Part shown: one piece after another, positions 1 through 7,193 of the stretch
How positions within the stretch are numbered: the stretch's first letter is position 1
How the letters are laid out: the number at the start of each line of letters is the position of its first letter
Assembly (NCBI GenBank): GCA_016794425.1
Contig: JAEUHR010000046.1
Span: 1 to 64,000, forward strand
Direction: 5' to 3'
DNA length: 64,000 nt
Source: Planctomycetota bacterium
Lineage (GTDB): Bacteria; Planctomycetota; UBA1135; UBA2386
Translations under genes and position numbers: made by a program
The notes under the pieces: generated by a model
Database searches by the model: none
The model's input: the letters and a program-made list of their open reading frames with translations, nothing else
What the model was told of the DNA's origin: nothing

Positions 1-454
1 CCGCGTGGTAGCGGTTCTCGCCGGTCATCGCCAGGCAGGTCGGGCCGCGGCCGCCGTGCAGGCAGCGGAACGCCTCGCTGCGCACGTACCAGCAGCGCGT
101 GAACTGCAGGATGTTGCCGGCGACGGTGGCGCGGTGGCGGACCTGCGGCGACGCGGTCGCGGCCGCGGCCTCGCGCAGGCCTTGCAGCGCTTCGGCGGCG
201 AGCGCCGGGTGCTGTTCGAGCTGCGTCAGCGTGGTCAGCGCGCCGATGCGCAGCGCGCCGCCTTCCGCAGCGGCGATGCCGGCCAGCTCGGCCTTCAGCG
301 GCAGCAGGTTGACGACGCGCGCCGGCGTCTGCAGCCGCTCCTTCATGCGGTCGACGAGGTCGATGCCGGCGCCCTTCAGCACCGTGTCCGGCGCCGCGGC
401 GGCGTCCTGCGCCTGCGCCAGGGTCTCGGGAACGACGTAGGTGAACGGCTTCAT
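1..454 (-). CDS. Molybdenum hydroxylase FAD-binding subunit, PaoB/XdhB-like (C-terminus cut by window edge)
   Basis: This is the first 151 codons of the FAD-binding (CoxM-type) subunit of a xanthine dehydrogenase/aldehyde oxidoreductase complex, which passes electrons between the 2Fe-2S clusters and FAD. The N-terminus starts MKPFTYVVPETLAQAQ, carries a glycine-rich pyrophosphate-loop equivalent (LKGAGIDLVDRMKE) and the family motif TVAGNILQ. Just after it come CWY, a second Cys about nine residues on, a third in GPTC and the motif ENRYHA. This spacing resembles the extra 4Fe-4S loop found in PaoB and 4-hydroxybenzoyl-CoA reductase rather than in plain XdhB. The ATG lies one base after the stop of the molybdopterin subunit, so it is the third gene of the operon. 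The C-terminal part lies beyond base 1. Confidence 0.88.
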   Translation of the reverse strand, partial: MKPFTYVVPETLAQAQDAAAAPDTVLKGAGIDLVDRMKERLQTPARVVNLLPLKAELAGIAAAEGGALRIGALTTLTQLEQHPALAAEALQGLREAAAATASPQVRHRATVAGNILQFTRCWYVRSEAFRCLHGGRGPTCLAMTGENRYHA

Positions 455-455
455 C

Positions 456-2720
456 TCACTGCCTCCGGGCCGCGAGCGCGGCGAGGACCTTGTCGGGCGT
501 GATCGGCAGGTGGCGCACCGGTGCACCCAGCGCGTGGAACACCGCGTTGGCGACCGCGGCCGGCGCCGCGACCGACGGCGGCTCGCCGAGGCCGGCGGCC
601 GGCGTGCTGGTGTGACCGTTGTGCACGGTCATCAGGTGGCAGCCGAGTTCCGGGACGTCCTCGCTGCCGAGGATCTTGTAGCGCAGGAAGTCGCCGTTCA
701 GCATGCGGCCGGTCGTGCGGTCGAGGATGCGCTGTTCGTGCAGCGCGTAGCTGATGCCCTGCAGCATCGCGCCGAGCACCTGGCTCTCGGCGAGCTTCTT
801 CGCGATCACGAGGCCGCAGTCCTGCACGCCGAACATGCGCACGACGCGCACGAGGCCGGTCCAGGTGTCGACCTCGACCTCGGCGAACTGGCAGCCGCAG
901 ACGACTGCCGAGAACGGTTCGCTGTCGTAGTTCGGGAACCGCTTGCCGCGCACGTCGATCGGGTTCGGGCCGATGCGCTTGCAGGCGTCGGCCCAGCTCA
1001 GCGCGCGGCCGCCGACCGTCACGGTGCCGTCGCCGAACGCGACCTGCGCCGCGTCGGCGCCGAGGTCCTTGGCGAGCAGCGCCGCCAGTTCCTGCCGCGC
1101 GAGGAACGCCGCGTGGCGCACGGCCGGCGCGAGGCTCGGCGTCGTCGTGCTGCCGCCCGAACCGGGACCCGACGGGTCGCCGGTGTGGCCGGTGACGGCG
1201 GTCACGCGGGCGGGCGGGATCGCCAGTTCGTCGGCCGTGATCAGCACCATCACGGTCTTCAGGCCGGTGCCGATGTCCTGCGCGCCGCTGCGCACCTCGA
1301 CCGAACCGTCCTGGTGGATGCGGCACTGGATGCCGTGCGGCTGCCGCCCCGGGTTGCCGAGCTGGCCCCAGCGCGCGCTGGCCAGGCCGACGCCGCGCAC
1401 GAGCCGCGCCCCGGGCTCGTTGCGGCGCGCGCGCGCCTCGGCCCAGCCGAAGCGCTCGGCGCCGAACCGCCACTGGTCCAGCCGCATCGTGTCGCGGTCG
1501 TTGCGCAGCCGGAACTCGAGCGGGTCGATGCCGGCCTTGGCCGCCAGTTCGTCGAGGAACAGTTCGGCGCCGAACCAGCCCTGCGGGTAGCCGGGCGCCC
1601 GCATCGGCCGCGCCGGATCGGTGTCGGTCGCGAGGTCGAGGTGCTTCCTGCGCGTCTTGGCGCCCTTGGTGTAGTAGTCGGGCACGGCGACGTTGCCGCC
1701 GCCTTCGCCCTTCTCGACGTTGAAGCCGCAGCCGCCGAAGCTGCGCACGTCCCACGCGGTCAGCTTGCCATCGGCGTCGACGCCGGCGCGCAGCTGCAGC
1801 AGCGCGGCGGGGCGGTTGCCGGTGGTGGTGTGCTCCTCGAACCGGTCCAGCATCAGCTTGACCGGCGCCTTCGCCTCGCGCGCCAGCAGGCAGCAGGCGA
1901 GGCCCTCGATGCCGGCGCCGAACTTGCTGCCGAAGCCGCCGCCGACGAACTCGGCGTGCACCGTCAGGGTGCCCACGTCGATGCGCTGGCCGCGCAGCGC
2001 GCGCGCCAGTTCGCCGCGTACGCCGAACGTCGCCTGCGTGCTGCACCAGACCTCGAGGTCGTCGCCGTTCCACTTCGCGACCGCGCCGTGCGATTCGAGC
2101 GAACTGTGCGTCTGCACCTCGGTGCGGTAGGTGGCTTCGTGCGTCTGCGCGGCCGCGGCGAGCGCCTGTTCGACCGACGCCGACGATGGCCACGCGTCGG
2201 CGATCGACCCGTCGGCCGCCAGCGCCGGCGCGTCCTCGTGCTGCAGGTAGTCGACCGTGTGCGGCTCGGCCGCGTAGTCGGCGCGGATCGCCTCGAGTGC
2301 ATCGCGCACGCGGTGCAGGTCGGTGCCGGCGACGGCGGCGATCGCATCGCCGACGAACCGCACGCGCTGACCCGGCTGCTTCAGCGCGATCACCGCGGCG
2401 ATGCCGGGCAGCGCGCGCGCCGCGTCGAGTTCGAGCGTGGTCAGCGTGCCGCGCGCCACCGGCGAGCGCAGGATCCGCGCCTGCAGCAGGCCCGGGAACG
2501 TCACGTCCGAGGTGTACTTCGCGCGGCCCGACGCCTTCGCCAGGCCGTCGACGCGGTCGTGGTCGCTGCCGACCGCGCGCAGCGGCGTGTTGGCGTCCCA
2601 CGGCGGCGCATCGCCGGCCGCGGGTGCGACGGTCCGCTGCTCGAGCCGGTCGGGCTGCGTGCCGAGGCCGCGGTAGCCGACCGTGATCTCGACGCCGTCG
2701 CGGTGGCCGGGGGCGGTCAC
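456..2720 (-). CDS. Molybdopterin-binding catalytic subunit of aldehyde oxidoreductase/xanthine dehydrogenase family, PaoC-like
   Basis: A 754-residue large subunit that holds the molybdenum cofactor and oxidises an aldehyde or N-heterocycle with water. Visible family marks are the N-terminal a/b hammerhead (SGRAKYTSDVTFPGLL), the FVGGGFGSKFG cofactor loop, the substrate-channel motif MRAPGYPQGWFG and the C-terminal GLGEPPSVAAPAAVANAV segment, whose Glu is the catalytic base in this family. The GTG start overlaps the stop of the 2Fe-2S gene by four bases (GTGA) and gives a length typical of the family; the reading frame is open further upstream but that part lies inside the 2Fe-2S gene in another frame. 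It has no export signal of its own, so export would be by co-folding with the Tat-tagged small subunit. The substrate cannot be told from sequence. Confidence 0.93.
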   Translation of the reverse strand: MTAPGHRDGVEITVGYRGLGTQPDRLEQRTVAPAAGDAPPWDANTPLRAVGSDHDRVDGLAKASGRAKYTSDVTFPGLLQARILRSPVARGTLTTLELDAARALPGIAAVIALKQPGQRVRFVGDAIAAVAGTDLHRVRDALEAIRADYAAEPHTVDYLQHEDAPALAADGSIADAWPSSASVEQALAAAAQTHEATYRTEVQTHSSLESHGAVAKWNGDDLEVWCSTQATFGVRGELARALRGQRIDVGTLTVHAEFVGGGFGSKFGAGIEGLACCLLAREAKAPVKLMLDRFEEHTTTGNRPAALLQLRAGVDADGKLTAWDVRSFGGCGFNVEKGEGGGNVAVPDYYTKGAKTRRKHLDLATDTDPARPMRAPGYPQGWFGAELFLDELAAKAGIDPLEFRLRNDRDTMRLDQWRFGAERFGWAEARARRNEPGARLVRGVGLASARWGQLGNPGRQPHGIQCRIHQDGSVEVRSGAQDIGTGLKTVMVLITADELAIPPARVTAVTGHTGDPSGPGSGGSTTTPSLAPAVRHAAFLARQELAALLAKDLGADAAQVAFGDGTVTVGGRALSWADACKRIGPNPIDVRGKRFPNYDSEPFSAVVCGCQFAEVEVDTWTGLVRVVRMFGVQDCGLVIAKKLAESQVLGAMLQGISYALHEQRILDRTTGRMLNGDFLRYKILGSEDVPELGCHLMTVHNGHTSTPAAGLGEPPSVAAPAAVANAVFHALGAPVRHLPITPDKVLAALAARRQ

Positions 2721-3316
2721 TTGCCACCTCCCTGCGCGGTGCGCTCGATCGCTTCCATGACGCGGCCGTAGGTGGCGCAGCGGCACAGGTTGCCCGACAG
2801 GTCGCGGCGCATCTGGTCGCGGGTCGGCTTGCCGTGCTGCTGCAGGCAGGCCAGCGAACTCATCACCATGCCCGGCGTGCAGTAGCCGCACTGCAGCGCG
2901 TCGCAGTGCACGAACGACTGCAGCAGTGGGTGCGGTTCGGTCCCGTCGCTGAGGCTCTCGACCGTCGTGACCGCGCCGCCGACCGCGTCGAGCGCCAGCA
3001 ACAGGCAGCTGTTGACCGGCTGGCCGTCGAGCAGCACCGTGCAGCCGCCGCACGCACCGCGGTCGCAGACCTGCTTGCAGCCGGTCAGGTCGAGCCCGTC
3101 GCGCAGCGCTTCGAGCAGCGTCGTGCGCGTCTCGACGGTGACCTGGCGCGGCTTGCCGTTGACCAGCAGCGTGACCTCGTGGGCGCCGGGGCCGAACGTC
3201 TGCGGCTCGCGCGGCGGCGCGACGGCGCCGGTCAGGCCGGTGGTCGCGACGCCGGCGATCGCGGATCCCTTGAGGAACGAACGGCGGCTGAAACCGCGGT
3301 CGGATGGGCTTTGCAT
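2717..3316 (-). CDS. 2Fe-2S subunit of molybdenum hydroxylase with Tat signal, PaoA-like
   Basis: A 199-residue small subunit binding two 2Fe-2S clusters. Residues 11-30 form a twin-arginine signal (RRSFLKG followed by a hydrophobic stretch), so the complex is probably folded with its cofactor in the cytoplasm and exported to the periplasm, as in E. coli PaoABC. The plant-type ferredoxin cluster cysteines are C84, C89, C92 and C104 (CDRGACGGC plus a distal Cys). The second cluster uses C143/C146 (CGYC) and C178/C180 (CRC). The ATG was chosen because the signal peptide begins there; a longer open frame upstream has no coding character. First gene of the operon, in the order 2Fe-2S, Mo, FAD, whereas paoABC has FAD second. 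Confidence 0.93.
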   Translation of the reverse strand: MQSPSDRGFSRRSFLKGSAIAGVATTGLTGAVAPPREPQTFGPGAHEVTLLVNGKPRQVTVETRTTLLEALRDGLDLTGCKQVCDRGACGGCTVLLDGQPVNSCLLLALDAVGGAVTTVESLSDGTEPHPLLQSFVHCDALQCGYCTPGMVMSSLACLQQHGKPTRDQMRRDLSGNLCRCATYGRVMEAIERTAQGGGK

Positions 3317-3428
3317 GGCACTCGCGGGACGGGGCGGAGGCGCAGAGCTTAGCGGCCGGCGCGCCCACCGGTAGTTCGCAGCCGCGGACCGGGGCGCTGC
3401 CGGCACGCGGCGGGCGGGTGCTTCTCCG

Positions 3429-4145
3429 GTGCAGCAGCTGGGGCTGTGCGGGAGCGCGCTGACGCTCGGCAGCACGATCGTGCCGAGCCCGAGCGCGAAC
3501 GTGCAGACCGCGCCGTCGATCGACTTCGCCGGCGGCAAGTACGTGCTGGCGTGGACCGAGTTCGTACCGGGCACCGGCCTGCGCACGTTCGCCAAGGGCC
3601 TCGATCCGGCGACGTGCGCGGCGTGTGGCGCCGTGCTCGAACTCGAGGCCTCGAGCACGCCGCAGGACCAGCCGGCGGTCGCGGCGCGGCGCAGCGGCGG
3701 TGACACGACGAGCGACGAAGCGCTGGTGGTCTGGTCGAACGGCTCGATCCGCGGCCGGCGCTTCGAAGCGGTGGGCAGCGACACCGTCGCCAGCATGGGC
3801 GGCGCCTGCGGCATCGCGGCGTTCGAGAACTACGCCACCTACGACGGCGACGCGGTGCTCGGCAACCTCGACTTCGAACTGGTGCTGGCGAACCCGACGC
3901 TGCCCGTGCTGGCGCTCGTGATCGGCCTGTCGCCGGTGTCGCTCGGCTGCGGCCCGTGCACGCTGGTGCCGGCGCTCGACATCCTGGTGCCGTTCGCGAC
4001 GCAGCACCCGGTGCCGATCCCGTGCGACCTCAGCTACCTCGACGTCGACTTCTACGCGCAGTGGCTGCTGCTGGCGCCGGGCGGCTGCCCGCTCCTGCCG
4101 GACTTCGCGCTGTCGAACGCGCTGCGGTTCACGATCGGCGAGTAG
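3429..4145 (+). pseudogene. 5'-truncated paralogue of the secreted repeat protein at 4376-6607
   Basis: The 238 codons read from a GTG match the last third of the next gene: the shared blocks include GLRTFAKGLDPATC against ILVKTLDPATC, SGGDTTSDEALVVWSNGS against SGGDTSDEAMVVWTDGS, and a C-terminal module ending LPDFALSNALRFTIGE against LPDFALSDAQRFTIGD. The intact copy has about 480 more N-terminal residues including a signal peptide. Here the frame is closed by a TAG at 3372-3374, there is no signal peptide, and no ribosome site precedes the GTG. It is therefore most likely a remnant of a tandem duplication, although codon use is still healthy, so the truncation may be recent. A separately expressed short protein cannot be excluded. 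Confidence 0.7.
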
Positions 4146-4170
4146 TGCGGGGTTCCGCGGACGGGGCGGC

Positions 4171-4300
4171 GGGGACTGCCCAGGAACTGATGGCTTGCGT
4201 GGATCACGCGCCGAAGGCTCATGGCCAGAACGGTTTGGCGCCAGTCTGACCGACGAGGCCGGGGCACTGGGGCCGTGATCCACGCAAGTCATCAGTCCCC
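4171..4300. repeat. Imperfect palindromic element between the two paralogous genes
   Basis: Bases 4186-4208 and 4274-4296 are inverted repeats of 23 bases with a single mismatch, separated by a 65-base loop. Outside them the arms continue as GGGGACT (4171-4177) and AGTCCCC (4294-4300) with a few extra bases on the left. The loop has no gene. The element could be a long hairpin terminator for the truncated gene, or a small non-autonomous palindromic insertion (REP- or MITE-like). Its length is more than a simple terminator needs and there is no T-run after either arm. Confidence 0.65.
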
Positions 4301-4375
4301 GTCACGGGTCGCGGGCGGCGGGGTTCGTTCCCCTGGAGCGGCGCTCGCCATGCGGTGAGCCGCACCGAACCTGCC

Positions 4376-6607
4376 ATGCGCACCCTCGCCCTCACCTTCG
4401 TGTTCCTGCCGCTCGCCACTGCCGCGGCCCAGACCGCCGACGTCCCCGAGCGGGCCTTCGGCGTGTCGGCACCGGACGGCGTGCTGCGCGGCGTCGGCCC
4501 GGACTACTCGGCCCGGTTCCTGCCCGAAGCCGTCGAGTTCGTGCCGGCGCTCGGTCCTCGGACCGGGGCCGTGCAGTCGCTGCGGTTCACGCTGCGCGCC
4601 GTGCGCCGCGGCGCGACCCTGGTCTGGTCGGGCGCGGGTTCCGACGTGGCACCGCGCGCCGAGGGTTCGGCCGTCGTCTACGAGAGGTCGTCGCAGCTGC
4701 GCGAACGCTACGACGTGCGCGTCGACGGCATCGAGCAGAGCTTCGTGTTCGGTGAACGGCCGCCCGGGCACGGCGACCTCGTCGTCGAAGGCGAACTAGG
4801 CGGTACGCTGCCGTTCGAGGGGGCGGCAAACGACGGCTCGCTGCAGTTCCTGGCCGCGGGCTCTGGCGTGTCGTTCGGCGCGGTGACCGGGGTCGCGGCG
4901 GACGGCGCGCGCGTGGCTGGCGCCACCTGGTGCGACGGCCGCACCGTGCGGCTGTCGCTGCCCGCCGCGTTCGTCGATGCGGCGGCCTACCCGCTGGTGC
5001 TCGATCCGCTGCTCGGGACCGCGTTCACCGTCGCCGACCATCCGTCCGCTCCCGATCGCCGTCCGGCGGCCGCGTTCGACGTCAGCAGCGGCCGCTACTA
5101 CGTCGTCTGGGAGGTCGACCTCGGCGGCGGCGACGGCGAGATCCGCGGCCAGATCGTCGCGGCCAGTGGCGCGCTGGTGGGGGCGCCGGTCGTCTTGGGC
5201 ACCAGCGAACGGGAACTCGGCCCCGTCGTGGCGAACGTGAACGCCTCGAACCGCTTCCTGGTGGTCTGGCGCCACTTCGTACCGTCGGTGTCCTTCCCGC
5301 CGTCGCCGGCGTCCTCGCAGATCCTCTGCCGCGCGGTCGACGCCGCGACGGGGGCGCTGTCGCCGGCCGTCGCGCTCGAGGAGGGCAGTCCCAGCCTGAA
5401 CTGGTCCAAGTTCGCGATCGGGGGCGATTCGCGCCCGTTCCAGCTGCTGGCGACCAGGGACCGCGCATTGCTCGTCTACCAGCGGTCCGCGTTCTCCTTG
5501 CTCGGCACCTACAACTTCCTGCAGGGGCTCACGGTGCGCGTGCCCGCGGCCGGCGATCCGGTGCTGCTCGACTCGGCCACGCTCGAGGCCTACATGACCG
5601 CCGGCGCCACGCCGCCGTTCCTCTACCTCGAGCAGCCTTCGCTGACGAGCCACGCCGGCAGCACGGGCACGTGGGGTCTCGCCTACCTGCGCGGCGATGC
5701 CCCCGGCGGGCCGTCTTCGGTCGTGCTGCGGCGCATCGATTCGACGCTGGCCGTGTGCGGCACCGAAGTCGTGGTCGCGCCGCCGACCACCGGCGTGATG
5801 CTGCTGACGCCGACCGTGGCGACGCGCGACGGCAACGAGTTCGTCGTCGCCTGGGAAGACTCGGCGGGGAACGCGATCGGCGCGCGCCGCGTGGTCTGGA
5901 GCGGCACGTGCGCCGGCGGCGGCTGGACGCTCGACCCGATTGCGACGCCGGTGGTGTCGTCGACTGCAGTCCACACGCCGGACGTGGACTGTGCCGGCGA
6001 TCGCTACGTGCTCGCCTGGCAGCAGACCTCCGTCTCGCTGCAGCCGCCGCGCATCCTGGTGAAGACGCTGGATCCGGCCACGTGCCTGCCCTGCAGCGGC
6101 ACGTACGCCGCCGACAGTTCGAGTGGCATCAGCTTCGCGAGCCTGCCGTGCGTCGTGACGCGGTGGAGCGGCGGCGACACCAGCGACGAGGCGATGGTGG
6201 TCTGGACCGACGGCTCGATCCGCGCGCGCCGCCTCGAGGCGACCGGCAGCGGCGCGGTGGCGGCGCTCGGCGGCGGCTGCGGCGCCGGCGGCACGCCGGG
6301 CCACCAGGGCCAGTCGGTGCTCGGCGACCCGACGTTCGCGCTGACGCTCGGTGCGCCGACGGCGCCGGCGCTGGCGGCGATCGTGGGGTTGTCGAACGTG
6401 TCGCTGCCGTGCGGCCCGTGCGTGCTGGTGCCGAACACCGACATCGTGATGGCGGGCCCGGGCCCGCACCCGATCCCGATCCCGTGCGACACGACGTGGC
6501 TCGGCGTGCAGTTCTGGGCCCAGTGGCTGCTGTTCGCGCCGGGCGGCTGCGCGATCCTGCCGGACTTCGCGCTGTCGGACGCGCAGCGGTTCACGATCGG
6601 CGATTGA
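4376..6607 (+). CDS. Secreted repeat protein with planctomycete-type C-terminal module
   Basis: A 743-residue exported protein of unknown function. Residues 1-20 are a signal peptide ending AAAQ. The middle contains several repeated blocks of beta-propeller character: each has a motif of the type YxVxWE/YVLAWQ/FVVAWED, a short acidic turn and a hydrophobic strand, as in integrin-like or TolB-like propellers. The last 65 residues form a separate module: CGPCVLVP, a proline-rich stretch, then LGVQFWAQWLLF, PGGC, LPDFALSD and FTIGD. The same module ends the truncated copy upstream and, in diverged form, the secreted protein at 57090-58571. The ATG was preferred to the upstream GTG at 4355 because the signal peptide starts there. 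Confidence 0.8.
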   Translation: MRTLALTFVFLPLATAAAQTADVPERAFGVSAPDGVLRGVGPDYSARFLPEAVEFVPALGPRTGAVQSLRFTLRAVRRGATLVWSGAGSDVAPRAEGSAVVYERSSQLRERYDVRVDGIEQSFVFGERPPGHGDLVVEGELGGTLPFEGAANDGSLQFLAAGSGVSFGAVTGVAADGARVAGATWCDGRTVRLSLPAAFVDAAAYPLVLDPLLGTAFTVADHPSAPDRRPAAAFDVSSGRYYVVWEVDLGGGDGEIRGQIVAASGALVGAPVVLGTSERELGPVVANVNASNRFLVVWRHFVPSVSFPPSPASSQILCRAVDAATGALSPAVALEEGSPSLNWSKFAIGGDSRPFQLLATRDRALLVYQRSAFSLLGTYNFLQGLTVRVPAAGDPVLLDSATLEAYMTAGATPPFLYLEQPSLTSHAGSTGTWGLAYLRGDAPGGPSSVVLRRIDSTLAVCGTEVVVAPPTTGVMLLTPTVATRDGNEFVVAWEDSAGNAIGARRVVWSGTCAGGGWTLDPIATPVVSSTAVHTPDVDCAGDRYVLAWQQTSVSLQPPRILVKTLDPATCLPCSGTYAADSSSGISFASLPCVVTRWSGGDTSDEAMVVWTDGSIRARRLEATGSGAVAALGGGCGAGGTPGHQGQSVLGDPTFALTLGAPTAPALAAIVGLSNVSLPCGPCVLVPNTDIVMAGPGPHPIPIPCDTTWLGVQFWAQWLLFAPGGCAILPDFALSDAQRFTIGD

Positions 6608-6618
6608 GCGGCGCGCGG

Positions 6619-6624
6619 TATCGT
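6619..6624 (+). promoter_or_regulatory. Putative -10 hexamer TATCGT, 8 bases before an ATG
   Basis: TATCGT ends eight bases before the ATG at 6633, where the spacing would place the transcription start at the start codon. No convincing -35 element and no ribosome site is visible. This would allow the selenoprotein gene to be expressed as a leaderless message. Confidence 0.4.
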
Positions 6625-6632
6625 CGCGCACG

Positions 6633-7193
6633 ATGGCCGACCCGCTGCTCGACGTGCCGCTGACCACCGCCGACGGTTCCACCACGACGCTGCGCGCCGG
6701 GCTCGGCCCGGCGGCGACGGTCGTGGTGTTCCTGCGCCATTTCGGTTGACTGTTCTGCCGCGAACGGGCGGCGCAGTTGCGCCGCCGCGACGACGAACTG
6801 ACGGCCGCCGGCGCCAAGCTGGTCTTCGTCGGCACCGGTTCGCCTCTGATGGCGGCCGCGTTCGCGCGCGAACACGCGGGGCCGCACCCGGTGCTCAGCG
6901 ACGCGGCGCGGCGCACGTTCGCGGCGGCGGGCATGCGACGGTCCTTGTGGGCGACGCTGCACTGGCGGCTGCTGAAGAACCTCTGGCGCGCGCTGCGGGC
7001 CGGCTTCCGGCAGTCGGGCGTGCAGGGTGATGCGTGGCAGCAGGGCGGCGTCGTCGTGCTCGGCCCCGACGGCCGGCAACGGCACCGCCAGGTCGACCGC
7101 GCCGGCGGCGATCCGCTCGACCTCGACGCAGTTGTCGCGGCGGCGCGCTATCCTGCCGGCCATGGTGCAGGAGCCGACGTCGCCGGCCGCTGA
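6633..7193 (+). CDS. Peroxiredoxin-like (AhpC-TSA_2/PRXL2-type) protein, probable selenoprotein with in-frame TGA at codon 39
   Basis: Thioredoxin-fold redox protein of 186 residues if TGA at 6747-6749 is read as selenocysteine. The first 38 codons end in VVFLRHFG and the frame continues LFCREERAAQ-like sequence after the TGA, giving RHFG-U-LFCRE where family members have RHFGCxxCRE. The redox motif would be UxxC with U39 and C42. The downstream frame stays open for 147 codons with the expected family blocks: VFVGTGSPLMAAAFAREH, PVLSDAARRTF and DAWQQGGVVVLGPDG. A hairpin suited to a bacterial SECIS follows the TGA (6767-6786). The last 32 bases overlap the kinase gene. The alternative is a single TGC-to-TGA nonsense mutation in a dying gene; the intact 3' half argues against that. 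No selABCD gene or tRNA-Sec lies in this window to confirm it. Confidence 0.72.
6767..6786 (+). promoter_or_regulatory. SECIS-like hairpin downstream of the in-frame TGA
   Basis: GGCGGCGC pairs perfectly with GCGCCGCC around an AGTT loop, an eight-base-pair stem. The loop has G in its second position followed by T, as SelB-binding bacterial SECIS loops do, and 25 bases separate the TGA from the loop, within the 16-37 bases usual for bacterial elements. It lies within the coding region. GC-rich sequence makes hairpins frequent, so position and loop are the better evidence. Confidence 0.55.
7149..7154 (+). promoter_or_regulatory. Putative -10 hexamer TATCCT, 7 bases before the kinase ATG
   Basis: TATCCT followed by seven bases and the ATG at 7162. 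The same hexamer at almost the same distance precedes the cardiolipin synthase gene. Consistent with a leaderless kinase message made independently of the upstream selenoprotein gene. Confidence 0.4.
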
